From positions 1-64,000 of the forward strand of contig NZ_DASYZI010000144.1 of the NCBI RefSeq assembly GCF_035946395.1: a stretch of 64,000 nucleotides of DNA, in the 5' to 3' direction. The position numbers and the translations under genes were made by a program. Shown piece by piece: positions 1-8,815 of this stretch; the stretch's first letter is position 1, and each line of letters begins with the position of its first letter. The notes under the pieces are model-generated. The model was given only the letters and a program-made list of their open reading frames with translations. It was not told where the DNA came from and did no database searches. The stretch is from Actinocrinis sp035946395. GTDB lineage: Bacteria; Actinomycetota; Actinomycetes; Streptomycetales; Catenulisporaceae.

Positions 1-1869
1 CTTACGACGTGCCGTCAGGCGGCGCGCGTAACGAGTTCCGAAGCCGAGCACCGTGCCACCGCCGATGAGGATCCCGGCGACGACGGCCGGTTCACCGATC
101 TCGGCCCCGGTGTGCGCCAGACCCGCGCCACTCGTGTTCGAGGGCTGAGGATGCGGCGTACCGGGCTGCACGGGTGTCGGCGTCACGGATGCGCTGGGCA
201 CCATCGTGGGCAATGAAGGAGAAGGAGATGGCGACGGTGAACCCGAGGCGCTCGGAGACACGGATTCGGACGGGGACTGGGACGGAGACTGAGACGGGGA
301 CGGGGACGGAGACTCGGATGGCGACTGCGAGGGAGATTCGGACTCTGACGGAGACGGAGACATCGACTCAGACGGAGACTCGGACGGCGATTCGCTCGGG
401 GACTCAGAGGGGGACGCGGACTCAGACGGCGACTCACTTGGAGACTCCGAAGGTGACGGGGACTCAGAGGGCGACTCGCTCGGGGATTCACTCGGGGACT
501 CGCTTGGAGACTCGCTTGGAGACTCTGAGGGAGATGGAGACTCAGACGGCGACTCGCTCGGGGATTCCGAAGGCGATGGGGACTCAGAGGGCGACTCGGA
601 AGGCGACTCCGACGGGGACTCAGAGGGAGATTCCGACGGTGACTCTGACGGAGATTCGGAAGGCGACTCCGACGGGGATTCGGACGGAGACTCCGAGGGT
701 GACTCTGACGGGGACTCTGACGGAGATTCGGAAGGCGACTCTGAGGGGGACTCCGATGGGGATTCCGTCGGGGTCACGGTCTCGCTCGGCGAGGGCGAGG
801 CTTTGCAGTCGGGGATGCTTCCGTCGAAGGGGTACGCGTGGATCTCGGTTCCCGAGCCCTGGTGGATGATGTTTCCCGCGGCGTAGACGCGACCGTTCAT
901 TCCAGGTTGGCTCAGCGTGAGGGTGCCGGCCGGGTTTCCGGTGATGACCGAACCCTGGAACTGCGCGGAGCCCATGATGGTGGCCGACGTGGCGTTCGGG
1001 AAGTTCCACAGCAGATTCGGGCGCAGTGTGGTGAGCTGGTCACCAGCCGCGCCGCTGCCACTGTACGTATTGATCACCGGCGTGTCGCCGAGCATGTTGA
1101 CCACGACCGTCGCCCCGGCGGGGATGTTGTTGAACTCGATGCCCACCACGCTGGTGGTCGAGCCGATGTTGCCCGGCACGTCGAACACCTGCAACGCGCT
1201 CGTGCCGTCACCGGTGAACGTCACCGTCGAGGGGGACACGGACACCGTGCCGTTGGCTGCGGTGTCGGCCGCGCACTTCGAGCGGCTCTCCAACTCCGCC
1301 ACCAGGGACAGATAAGGAGTCGCCGCGCCCGTATCGTGGATGAGGGTACCCGTTGGGGCGATCGTGATCGTGCCGCTTGCGGTGCCCGCGTACCTGACGT
1401 TGCCCCAGGCTGTGGTGAGCGAGTCGGAGCCGCCGACGATCATCGTATTACCGGTGGTCACCGTCAGGTTGCCCCCGACGGTCAGGTAGTCGGCACCGTC
1501 TGGCGGTGGCACACGGGAGCCGACCGCGACACCGATGTTGTAGGAACCGGGATTGGTCCTTGCGATGCTCATGTCACCGAGCACGACGACCTTGCCCTCC
1601 GCCTCTGCCGCGCTCGCGGTGGCGGTGAAGCTGCCGCCTGCCAGCACGTTGATCGTGGCGTCGCGGCCCGGGAAGTCCCCGTTGTTCGGCGGCGGGAACG
1701 TGCTCGGGCACTGCGTCCCGCTGCACGGCCCCAGCGGCGGAGAAAGCGGGGAGGTGGACACGGCCGCACTGGCGGGTTTGACCGAGAACACGACGACGGC
1801 GGCTGCCACAAGAATCGCCGGGATCGGAGCCACGCCTTTGACGGCGCGCATGAGACGGCTTCGCGACAC
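1..1869 (-). CDS. LAxTG sortase-anchored choice-of-anchor A surface protein (3' end cut off)
   Basis: Secreted, wall-anchored protein read on the minus strand and open to base 1, so the stop lies outside the window; 623 codons are visible. GTG at 1869 is preceded by GGAGGAG nine bases upstream; an in-frame ATG at 1890 lies upstream of that site. A signal peptide covers about residues 1-40. Residues about 55-350 resemble the choice-of-anchor A adhesin-like fold, with the segment MLGDTPVINTYSG and the ending GSVITGNPAGTLTLS...GRVYAAGN. A Ser-Pro-Glu stalk follows (about 360-555). The C terminus has LAHTG at 584-588, a hydrophobic segment GEPAVVAGILIGGGTVLGF and a basic tail TRYARRLTARRK. This is the class E sortase signal known from actinomycetes. 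Role: probably a cell-surface adhesin or ice-binding-like protein; the ligand is unknown. Confidence 0.85.
   Translation of the reverse strand, partial: MSRSRLMRAVKGVAPIPAILVAAAVVVFSVKPASAAVSTSPLSPPLGPCSGTQCPSTFPPPNNGDFPGRDATINVLAGGSFTATASAAEAEGKVVVLGDMSIARTNPGSYNIGVAVGSRVPPPDGADYLTVGGNLTVTTGNTMIVGGSDSLTTAWGNVRYAGTASGTITIAPTGTLIHDTGAATPYLSLVAELESRSKCAADTAANGTVSVSPSTVTFTGDGTSALQVFDVPGNIGSTTSVVGIEFNNIPAGATVVVNMLGDTPVINTYSGSGAAGDQLTTLRPNLLWNFPNATSATIMGSAQFQGSVITGNPAGTLTLSQPGMNGRVYAAGNIIHQGSGTEIHAYPFDGSIPDCKASPSPSETVTPTESPSESPSESPSESPSESPSESPSESPSESPSESPSESPSESPSESPSESPSESPSESPSESPSPSESPSESPSESPSPSESPSESPSESPSESPSESPSESPSPSESPSESPSESASPSESPSESPSESPSESMSPSPSESESPSQSPSESPSPSPSQSPSQSPSESVSPSASGSPSPSPSPSLPTMVPSASVTPTPVQPGTPHPQPSNTSGAGLAHTGAEIGEPAVVAGILIGGGTVLGFGTRYARRLTARRK
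206..790 (-). repeat. Ser-Pro-Glu low-complexity stalk repeat
   Basis: About 195 codons inside the anchored surface protein read as imperfect SPSE, SPSP and SPSQ units. At DNA level this is an 18-24-base imperfect tandem pattern around GACTCNGACGGNGATTCG. Codons vary synonymously between units, so the protein repeat is preserved while the DNA is diversified. It probably spaces the folded N-terminal domain from the wall. Confidence 0.85.
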
Positions 1870-2276
1870 GAGTATGTTCTCCTCCGTCATTCAGGCACTT
1901 CCAGGCGTCCATGGCGGTGCACTGCACACCTGGCAGGGAATTGTCTTGATCACACACCGTGCCGACACGAGTGCCGAAAGTGCCACACCGATCCGTGCGG
2001 GTGGTTCCCCCGATCGGCCCCCGCCGGTTCACCCAAGTGGCCTCGGGGCGGGCACTCGAATGGCGGCTAACCGGCGGATCGGGTACTCGCACGCGGCCCG
2101 TTCCGCGACGCGCGGACTTGGGCAGATCACGTACGAGCGCTGCGGCCCACCTCGCCGCGTTCCGCTACCAGCATGTGATCGGCGCGTTCGGCGCTGAGCG
2201 CGTGAGCGTGTGAGCGTGAAGACCGCGCCGCTGAAGCACTGCTGAAGCATTCAGGCGCTGAGTAAGGAAAGGCATC
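1870..2276. other. Intergenic region between divergent genes
   Basis: Four hundred bases hold the divergent upstream regions of the surface protein (minus) and the dioxygenase (plus). I find no convincing gene. Two short direct-repeat patterns lie at the right end: GTGAGCGTG twice at 2202-2218, overlapping by one base, and GCTGAAGCA twice at 2230-2249. Confidence 0.6.
2230..2249 (+). promoter_or_regulatory. 11-bp-phased direct repeat upstream of the dioxygenase
   Basis: GCTGAAGCA occurs at 2230 and 2241, exactly one helical turn apart, ending 27 bases before the ATG at 2277. Direct repeats with 11-bp phasing are the usual layout of SARP-type activator sites. No SARP gene is in the window, so the binding protein is unknown and this is only a candidate. 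Confidence 0.3.
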
Positions 2277-3197
2277 ATGACCCCGACCGGCGAAACGGCC
2301 GCCCCGTTCACCGTACGCAAGATCACTTCTCGCATCGGCGCTCAGGTCATCGGCGTCGACCTATCCGAGCCGCTCGATCCCGACATCGTCGCCGCGATCC
2401 GTGACGCACTCAATGTGCACAAGGCCCTGGTCTTCACCGACGTCGGCCTCGACGACGAGGGCCAGCAGCGGTTCGCCCGCTACTTCGGCGAGCTGACCTC
2501 GGCTCACCCGACCGTGCCCGCCGTCGAGGGAGCGCCCAACATCATGGCCGTCGACAGCGAGGGAGGCGCCTCGAACCACTGGCACACGGACGTCACCTTC
2601 ATCGTCAACCCGCCGCAGCTGAGCACCCTGCGAAGCATCGTGATACCGCCGTACGGCGGCGAGACGCTGATCACCAACGCGGCCGCAGCCTACCGCGACC
2701 TGCCCGCGCCGCTGCGCACGTTCGCCGACACGCTCTGGGCCGTGCACACCAACGAAAGTGACCGCGAGGCCGCCCCGGAATCGCTGGACGAAAAGGCGCG
2801 CGAACTGCGGGCCATGTTCACCTCGACCGTGTATCAGACCGTGCACCCGGTCGTGCGTGTGCACCCGCTGACCGGCGAGCGGGGCCTGTTCATCGGAAGC
2901 TGGGCGCAGCGCATCGTGGGCCTGAGCTTCTCCGAGTCGCGCAAGATCCTGGACCTGTTGCAGGCCTATGTCACCCGCCCGGAGAACATCCTGCGCTGGA
3001 GCTGGTCGCCGAACCAGTTGCTGCTCTTCGACAACCGCATCACCCAGCACTACGCGATCGACAACTACGACCAGCTGCCCCGGCGGCTGAACCGCGTCAC
3101 CGTGGCCGGCGACGTGCCGGTCGGCGTCGACGGCACGTCGAGCTACCCGATCTCGGGCGACGCCTCGCACTACTCCCCTGTGGCCGCCGCGGCGTAG
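2277..3197 (+). CDS. TauD/TfdA-family Fe(II)/2-oxoglutarate dioxygenase
   Basis: A 306-residue cytoplasmic non-heme iron oxygenase of the taurine dioxygenase family. The facial triad is visible: H103 and D105 in NHWHTDVTF, and H258 in RITQHYAID, followed by R270 and R273 for 2-oxoglutarate binding. The length is normal for the family. AGGAAAG precedes the ATG. The substrate is not deducible; family members oxidise sulfonates, amino acids or carrier-bound residues, including isonitrile-forming enzymes of lipopeptide clusters. It lies upstream of the transporter and PLP enzyme at the left edge of the NRPS locus, so tailoring is possible but unproven. Confidence 0.88.
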   Translation: MTPTGETAAPFTVRKITSRIGAQVIGVDLSEPLDPDIVAAIRDALNVHKALVFTDVGLDDEGQQRFARYFGELTSAHPTVPAVEGAPNIMAVDSEGGASNHWHTDVTFIVNPPQLSTLRSIVIPPYGGETLITNAAAAYRDLPAPLRTFADTLWAVHTNESDREAAPESLDEKARELRAMFTSTVYQTVHPVVRVHPLTGERGLFIGSWAQRIVGLSFSESRKILDLLQAYVTRPENILRWSWSPNQLLLFDNRITQHYAIDNYDQLPRRLNRVTVAGDVPVGVDGTSSYPISGDASHYSPVAAAA

Positions 3198-3710
3198 CGG
3201 TGTCGGCGGGTTGGCTGGTGATCGGCACGGCTGCTCAGCGTGATGACTGTTCAGCAGTGACGACGGACGGGATGTCCTCGCGTGCCCGCGGTCACCAGGA
3301 TCTTGCGGTCATGGCGGGAATCGCCGTCTTCACCTTTCAGGGAAGGGAAGCCACTTTCCATAACCGGCACGCGTCGTAGTATCACTAGCGACCGCTTGCT
3401 TGAGCGGTTCAGTATTCATCAATACTACGTACGGTCACTGATCGTGCCGGCTCCGTCACGAAATCGTGGCTGACAATGCGCGTGTGGATCTCAGTGTCCG
3501 TCGCGATCACAGCATCGCAGACGTCGTACCGACGTCGCACTGACTCTGCGTAACCGGCTTGACGGGAACCACCTGTCGCGATCATCTCAAGGGGAGATTT
3601 CGCAGAATACCCCCAAACCGGCCAGTGGAGGTTCACAGGCCGTACGGATGCTTATTAGGGTGGGGGCCCGGGTAACTAACGGCTATATCTCGTGAGACGG
3701 ATGGTGACGG
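3198..3710. other. Intergenic region upstream of the ABC transporter
   Basis: About 510 bases without a supportable gene; the short open frames here lack ribosome sites and actinomycete codon bias. It contains the nested inverted repeats at 3375-3429 and a less GC-rich stretch just before the transporter (TATATC at about 3683-3688) that could be its promoter. Confidence 0.5.
3375..3429. repeat. Nested inverted repeats
   Basis: CGTAGTAT at 3375-3382 pairs with ATACTACG at 3422-3429. Inside it, ACCGCT at 3391-3396 pairs with AGCGGT at 3403-3408. AGTATT at 3411-3416 can alternatively pair with AATACT at 3421-3426. The arrangement could be a cruciform operator or a switchable leader structure about 280 bases before the transporter gene. 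Confidence 0.4.
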
Positions 3711-5465
3711 ATGACCGGCCAGGGACTCCGGGGCGCTCATGTGACAACGAAGCGGGGGAACAGTCCGGTCGCGCGCAGATCCGCGGGCCTCGGAATCGAC
3801 GCGCGCGGCGCGGGACACACCCTGCGGGGCGGCAGACAGGTGCTGCGGCCGGTATCGGTGTCCATCCGCCCGGGTTCGCTGGTCGCCATCATCGGACCAA
3901 GCGGCTCCGGCAAGACCCTGCTGCTCGACGCGCTCGCCGGGGTCACCCTGCCGACCGATGGCGTGGTGCTGCACGACGGCGCGACCTGTCGGCCGAGCGA
4001 CGACCTGGCCGCCGCGCCGATCGGTTACGTGCCACAGGACGACATCATCCACCAGTCCCTCCCGCTTGACAAAACCCTGCGATACGCGGCGCGGCTGCGG
4101 CTGCCCGCGCGCACCACGCAGGACCAGATCGACCAGGAGGTCGCCGAGGTCCTCGCCGCACTCGGGCTGACCGCCCAGGCGAACACGCAGGTCAGGCTGC
4201 TCAGCGGCGGTGAGCGCAAGCGCGCGAGCATCGCGGTCGAGCTGCTGTCCCGGCCCAACGCGCTGTTCCTGGACGAGCCGACCTCGGGGCTCGACCCCGC
4301 GATCGCCGCCGACCTGGTGGAACTGCTCAGCCGGATCGCCGCGGCCGGCACCACCGTGGTGTTCACCAGCCACAACCCGCAGGACCTGGCGGGCGCCAGC
4401 CTGGTGCTCGTGCTCGCCGCGCACGGTCAACTCGCCTTCGCCGACTCGCCGGCGAACGCGCTGGCCCACTTCCGCGCGCAGAGCTACGACGAGATCTACC
4501 GGCGGCTGGTCGCCGAGCCGGACCCGGACGTGTGGGCCGCGCGGCTGCCCGCCGAGGCGCCCACCGCGGCGCCGGTCAGCCAGGTCAAGACCCGCGGCCC
4601 GGTGCAGAGCCCCGGAAAGCGGCTTGGCGGCTTCGGCCAGTGGCTGCTGCTGACCCGGCGCAGCCTCGACCTGCTCACCCGCAGCTGGCTGACACTGGCG
4701 ATCCTGCTCGGCTCACCGCTGATCATCATCCTGATGTTCCTGATGATGTTCCGGCCCGGCGCCTTCGCCAACGGCTCGCAGAGCCCGAACACCTCGATGA
4801 TGATCATCTTCTGGATAGCCTTCGGCGGCTTCTTCTTCGGGCTGACCTACGGCCTCTCGCAGATCAGCGACGAGTTCCCGATCCTGCGCCGGGAGCGGAT
4901 CGTCGGCGTGCGCATCGCACCGTATCTGGCCTCGAAGTTCACCATGCTGCTGCCGGTCCTGGCCGCCGTGGACGCGCTGTTGCTGCTCACCCTGAGCGCC
5001 ACGAACCGGCTGCCCTCCTTCGACGCGGCCGACTGGGGCCGGATGTTCGTGACCCTGCTGCTGTGCTCCGCCGCCGCGCTCACCCTCGGCCTGCTGGCCG
5101 CCGCCGCGGTCTCCTCGCCGTCGCAGGCCACGCTGATGCTGCCGATGCTCTGCTTCCCGCAGGTGCTCTTCGTCGGCGCCTTCCTGCCCGTCCCGGTGAT
5201 GGCGCTGCCCGGCAGGGTCCTGAGCTACCTGATGTCCAACCGCTGGGCCTTCGACGCGCTCGGCAACACCGCGGGCCTGCCGCAGCTGTGGCGGTCCGGC
5301 GGCTCGTCACTCGGGCCGCCGCTGCTCCAGTCGTACGGCGACACCTTCGACGGTTCCGTTCCGAGGGAGTGGATGCTACTGGCCGGCTTCATGCTCGTCT
5401 TCCTCATCGCGGCAGGACTGGTCCTCGCCCGCAAGACCCCGCGTAGGCGGCGCACCAGCCGCTGA
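3711..5465 (+). CDS. ABCG-type half transporter (ATPase plus membrane domain)
   Basis: A 584-residue single-chain half transporter, nucleotide-binding domain first. Walker A GPSGSGKT, Q-loop YVPQDD, signature LSGGERKR, Walker B LFLDEPTSGLD and H-loop TSH lie in about residues 60-225. The C-terminal half (about 310-575) is an ABC-2-type membrane domain with six hydrophobic segments. Actinobacterial relatives often carry N-terminal FHA domains; this one does not. ATG at 3711 is weakly supported and GTG at 3741 is an alternative start. As an exporter at the edge of the NRPS locus it may carry the product or give self-resistance; that is inference from position. Confidence 0.88.
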   Translation: MTGQGLRGAHVTTKRGNSPVARRSAGLGIDARGAGHTLRGGRQVLRPVSVSIRPGSLVAIIGPSGSGKTLLLDALAGVTLPTDGVVLHDGATCRPSDDLAAAPIGYVPQDDIIHQSLPLDKTLRYAARLRLPARTTQDQIDQEVAEVLAALGLTAQANTQVRLLSGGERKRASIAVELLSRPNALFLDEPTSGLDPAIAADLVELLSRIAAAGTTVVFTSHNPQDLAGASLVLVLAAHGQLAFADSPANALAHFRAQSYDEIYRRLVAEPDPDVWAARLPAEAPTAAPVSQVKTRGPVQSPGKRLGGFGQWLLLTRRSLDLLTRSWLTLAILLGSPLIIILMFLMMFRPGAFANGSQSPNTSMMIIFWIAFGGFFFGLTYGLSQISDEFPILRRERIVGVRIAPYLASKFTMLLPVLAAVDALLLLTLSATNRLPSFDAADWGRMFVTLLLCSAAALTLGLLAAAAVSSPSQATLMLPMLCFPQVLFVGAFLPVPVMALPGRVLSYLMSNRWAFDALGNTAGLPQLWRSGGSSLGPPLLQSYGDTFDGSVPREWMLLAGFMLVFLIAAGLVLARKTPRRRRTSR

Positions 5466-5573
5466 GCGCGCGGCAGCGCGGCCGCAGTGCGACGCGGACC
5501 GCGCCCGGCCACCGGCACATCCCGCCGGACGGCCGTCGGACCCTGCACACCTCCGCCACCCCGGGGCGAAGAG

Positions 5574-7049
5574 ATGATCAAGACGCTTTTCCAGACCAAC
5601 ACCCGGCTGCGCTCCGGCGAGCCGGCCCGATTCCTGTCCGACTATCCACAGTACGAGCGCACCAGGATGCTCGACGAGGTGCGCCGTACCGAGTACACGC
5701 ACCTCGACCGCACCGGCCACGTCTATCTCGACTACACCGGCGCCTGCCTGGCCGCCTCCGCGCAGTACCGTGCGCACGCCGAACGGCTCACCGATCAGTG
5801 TTTCGGCAATCCGCACTCGGAGAACCCGGCCTCCCGCGCCTCCACCGAGCGGATCGAGCGCGCCCGCTCCGCGGTACTCGCCCACTTCAACGCCGATCCC
5901 ACCGAGTACGCGGCGATCTTCACCGCGAACGCCACCGCGGCCTGCCGCCTGGTCGGCGAGTCGTACCGCTTCGAGCACGACAACCGGTTCGTGCTCACCT
6001 TCGACAACCACAACTCCATCAACGGCATCCGCGAGTACGCCCGCGCGAGCCGCACCGCGGTGCAATACGTCCCCGGCGACACCGAGGATCTGCGTACTGA
6101 CACCGAACTGGTGCGCACCGCGCTGGCGAAGCACGTCATCGGGCGGCGTGGTTCGGCCGGGCTGTTCGCGTACCCCGCGCAGAGCAACTTCTCCGGGGTG
6201 CGCCATCCGCTGGACTGGATCGAAGTGGCGCATCAGCAGGGCTTCGACGTCCTGCTCGACGCCGCCGCCTACGCGCCGACCAAACGGCTGGACCTGTCCG
6301 CGGTGCAGCCGGACTTCGTGACGATCAGCTGGTACAAGCTCTTCGGCTATCCGACGGGCCTCGGCTGCCTGGTCGCCAGGCGCGAGGCGCTGGCCCGGCT
6401 GCGCAGGCCGTGGTTCTCCGGCGGCACCATCCAGGCGGTCAGTGTGCAGGGCGACTGGCACGCCATGGCGTCCGACGAGTCGGCCTTCGAGGACGGCACG
6501 GTCAACTTCCTCGCGATCCCGGACGTCGAGTTCGGTCTGCGCTGGCTGCACACGCTGGGGCTGGACGCGATCGGCGAGCGGGTGAACGGCCTGACCGGCT
6601 GGATGCTGGACCGGCTCGGCGAACTGTCGCACGGAAACGGCGCGCCGATGGTGCGCATCTACGGCCCGCGCGACACCGAGGAACGCGGTGGCACGGTCGC
6701 TTTCAACTTCCTCGACCCGCAGGGCCGGGTGGTCGACGAGCGGCTGGTCGAGCGGGAAGCGGCGGCGGCGCGGATCAGTCTGCGCACCGGCTGCTTCTGC
6801 AACCCGGGCGCCGGCGAACTGGCCTTCGGCATCGGGCGCAGCGCGTTACGCGGACGCATCGGCCGCCGGGTCCGCACGATCGACGAGTACCTGCACAGCC
6901 TGCGACTGCCGAGCGGAGGGGCGGTACGCGTCTCTCTCGGCCTGGTCTCGAACATCGCGGACGTCGAGACCTTCATCGCGTGGGCCGAGCGAACCTATCA
7001 GGACCGGCCGGCCGACATCGAGGGTCTGCCCCCGAGGGAGCGTTGCTGA
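5574..7049 (+). CDS. Class V PLP enzyme, MOCOS-like / cysteine-desulfurase fold
   Basis: A 491-residue fold-type I PLP enzyme. The Schiff-base lysine is in SWYKLFGYPTGLG, and the cysteine-bearing motif RTGCFCNPGAGE matches the N-terminal NifS-like domain of molybdenum-cofactor sulfurases. The MOSC domain of true MOCOS is absent. ATG at 5574 was chosen because homology starts near there; a 29-codon upstream extension looks non-coding. The reaction may be sulfur transfer from cysteine, or elimination/aminotransfer in peptide tailoring. It follows the transporter on the same strand, 108 bases away. Confidence 0.82.
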   Translation: MIKTLFQTNTRLRSGEPARFLSDYPQYERTRMLDEVRRTEYTHLDRTGHVYLDYTGACLAASAQYRAHAERLTDQCFGNPHSENPASRASTERIERARSAVLAHFNADPTEYAAIFTANATAACRLVGESYRFEHDNRFVLTFDNHNSINGIREYARASRTAVQYVPGDTEDLRTDTELVRTALAKHVIGRRGSAGLFAYPAQSNFSGVRHPLDWIEVAHQQGFDVLLDAAAYAPTKRLDLSAVQPDFVTISWYKLFGYPTGLGCLVARREALARLRRPWFSGGTIQAVSVQGDWHAMASDESAFEDGTVNFLAIPDVEFGLRWLHTLGLDAIGERVNGLTGWMLDRLGELSHGNGAPMVRIYGPRDTEERGGTVAFNFLDPQGRVVDERLVEREAAAARISLRTGCFCNPGAGELAFGIGRSALRGRIGRRVRTIDEYLHSLRLPSGGAVRVSLGLVSNIADVETFIAWAERTYQDRPADIEGLPPRERC

Positions 7050-7598
7050 CCGGCATAGAGCGCACAGCGCATAGAGACAGCGCATAGGGGAGGGAGAGTA
7101 AGAGGGCGAAGGGGGACGCAGTGCCCGACGATGTCGGGCCGACGCCGGCCCGGGACGCGACACTGCGCAGGCTGGTCTAGGGGGTGTATGAGCTGTGGGG
7201 TCGGATCAGGGCGTGGCGCATGTGCGTGCGATCGCAAGGCGAGGGTCGTTCCCGGAGTAGTTGTCCGGGGACGATCCGACAACGCGGCGAGCGTGCGCGA
7301 CAGGTGACGCGACCCCGGCTCCGCAGCTCGAACACCCCACCCCCTAGGCCGAACGCGTGGTGTTCGGCTTCTCCCTCACCTTCTTTCCGCCGTTCGTCGC
7401 AATGGAACAAGGAGCACTTCCACACCGTGCACCTACGCTGTCATTTCCGGCGGCGGCGGACGCTTTACGGCGCACCGAGCGCGATTCGCGTCTCGGGCGG
7501 CGGCAGCAGCGGCAGTTCGTCCTGCAAGAGCTCGCGGCGCGCGGCTACGGCTGCCCGAGCGACGCCGACGCACTGACTGACGCATCAGAGCTGGCTCG
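7050..7598. other. Intergenic region before CorA (convergent)
   Basis: About 550 bases mostly without genes. GCGCATAG is repeated at the left end (about 7067-7087). A hairpin lies at 7123-7139, and a doubtful small frame at 7402-7602. A 19-codon frame starting at GTG 7121 behind AGGGGGA overlaps the hairpin; I do not call it a gene. Confidence 0.5.
7123..7139 (+). terminator. Hairpin, possible terminator of the class V PLP gene
   Basis: GCCCGAC and GTCGGGC form a perfect 7-bp stem around GAT, 74 bases after the stop of the PLP gene. A second GC-rich stem (GGCCG/CGGCC) follows directly. There is no T-run, as is common in actinomycetes. Confidence 0.4.
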
Positions 7599-7602
7599 CT
7601 AG
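7402..7602 (+). CDS. Doubtful small hypothetical protein
   Basis: A 66-residue frame beginning MEQGALPHR and ending SDADALTDASELAR, with a helical charged centre (LRRTERDSRLGRRQQRQF). Third-position GC is fairly high in the second half, but there is no ribosome site before the ATG and I recognise no family. Its stop overlaps the 3' end of corA on the other strand. It may be real or a chance frame. Confidence 0.2.
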   Translation: MEQGALPHRAPTLSFPAAADALRRTERDSRLGRRQQRQFVLQELAARGYGCPSDADALTDASELAR

Positions 7603-8609
7603 AGCCAGTCGCGGCGGCGGAAGGCGATGTAGAGCCCGATCGACAACGTGATGATGATGCCGTTGGAGGTCCAGAAGCCCGCCGTCGTCTGGAAGCCGGG
7701 GTACGGCAGGTTCTGCCCGTACCACCCGGTCACCGCCGTGGGCACCGCGATGATGGCCGCCCAGCTGGTGACCTTCTTCATGATCAGGTTCATCCGGTTG
7801 CCCTGGATGGCCAGTTGGGTCTCGCGGATGGTGCCGATCAGATCGCGCAGGTTGTCCGTCCACTCCGCCGCGCGGATCGCGTGGTCGTAGACGTCCTGGT
7901 AGTACGGGGCCAGCTCGCTTGAGCCGTTGCCGATCTCGTGCCGCAGATGGACCAGGCTGTTGACCACCTCGCGCATCGGGGTGATCACCCGGCGGGCGGT
8001 GAGCAGGGCGCGGCGCAACCGGTACAGCCGGAGCATCTCGTCCCCGCTCGGATTGCCGCCCATGTCGAAGACCTGGTCGCTGAGCTCCTCGACCTCGTCG
8101 TCGAAGACCTGTAGGGCCCTGAAGTAGCCGTCCACCACGTGGTCGAGCAGCGCCCAGAGCAGGAAGCCGCAGCCGTGCGACGCCAGGTCGGCCGAGCCGT
8201 CCCAGCGCGCCACCACGTCCTCGATGTCGAACTCGCCCGCTTGGTGCACCGTGATCAGGGCCTGCCGGGTCATGAACGCGGTCACCGGGACCGGTTCCAG
8301 TTGCAGGTCGTCGCCGACCCGCACGGCGTACGCGTAGAACAGTTGGTGGCCCTCGTAGCGGTCCACCTTGGGCCGCTGCCGACCGCGCAGGACGTCCTCG
8401 ACGGCCAGCTCGTGCAGTCCCAGTTCCTCGGCCAGTTCGTCGAGTTCCTTGGGCGTGGGATCGGGCAGGTCGAGCCACACGGTGGCGTCCTTGTGACCGA
8501 GCCAGTCGGACACGTCCGCCATCGGGAAGTTCTCGGCCACCAGACGACCGTCACGGTAGGCGCGGCTACGCCGCTGGACCGCCGCGTCGCCCGGGTCATT
8601 AGTCACCAC
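7599..8609 (-). CDS. corA: CorA-family magnesium/cobalt transporter
   Basis: A 336-residue two-helix CorA-type divalent-cation channel. It has a long soluble N-terminal funnel with an acidic coiled region (DDEVEELSDQVFDMGG) and two C-terminal membrane segments around residues 278-297 and 315-330. The signature loop after TM1 reads YGQN (GQN at 298-300) instead of the canonical GMN, a variant that alters the selectivity ring. The C terminus is basic (FRRRDWL). The start is GTG at 8609. It is not obviously linked to the biosynthetic genes on either side and may be a housekeeping insertion in the locus. Confidence 0.88.
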   Translation of the reverse strand: MVTNDPGDAAVQRRSRAYRDGRLVAENFPMADVSDWLGHKDATVWLDLPDPTPKELDELAEELGLHELAVEDVLRGRQRPKVDRYEGHQLFYAYAVRVGDDLQLEPVPVTAFMTRQALITVHQAGEFDIEDVVARWDGSADLASHGCGFLLWALLDHVVDGYFRALQVFDDEVEELSDQVFDMGGNPSGDEMLRLYRLRRALLTARRVITPMREVVNSLVHLRHEIGNGSSELAPYYQDVYDHAIRAAEWTDNLRDLIGTIRETQLAIQGNRMNLIMKKVTSWAAIIAVPTAVTGWYGQNLPYPGFQTTAGFWTSNGIIITLSIGLYIAFRRRDWL

Positions 8610-8661
8610 CTTGCGAGGATAGCCGCGGTATCAGTGGCGCGGATTCGACGGGCCCGCCACC

Positions 8662-8674
8662 CGAAAGACTTTCG
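8662..8674. promoter_or_regulatory. CGAAA-GAC-TTTCG palindrome (distal xylan-type box)
   Basis: A perfect 5-bp inverted repeat, CGAAA(GAC)TTTCG, in the gap between the divergent corA and esterase genes. It has the same arms as the proximal box at 8816-8827. Similar CGAAA/TTTCG boxes are reported upstream of Streptomyces xylanase genes as sites for LacI-type repressors (recalled, not searched). Confidence 0.5.
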
Positions 8675-8815
8675 CAACATTCGGTCGGCACTGCGCGCAC
8701 CACAGCTGCCAGCCCTGGGAGTATTCGGGCCGGAATCCACCGAGCGGCCGATCGCCTTGACAGCAAACCAGCCCGCGAGCACGCTCCGAGTGCGGATTTT
8801 GTTTCGCAAAATTTT

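Noticed and set aside
206..790. CRISPR-like or satellite repeat
   Set aside because: Units are variable, have no spacers, and stay in frame as a Ser-Pro-Glu stalk of an anchored protein.
3282..3636. Short frames on both strands in the 3.2-3.7 kb gap
   Set aside because: No ribosome sites, poor codon bias and no recognisable motifs.
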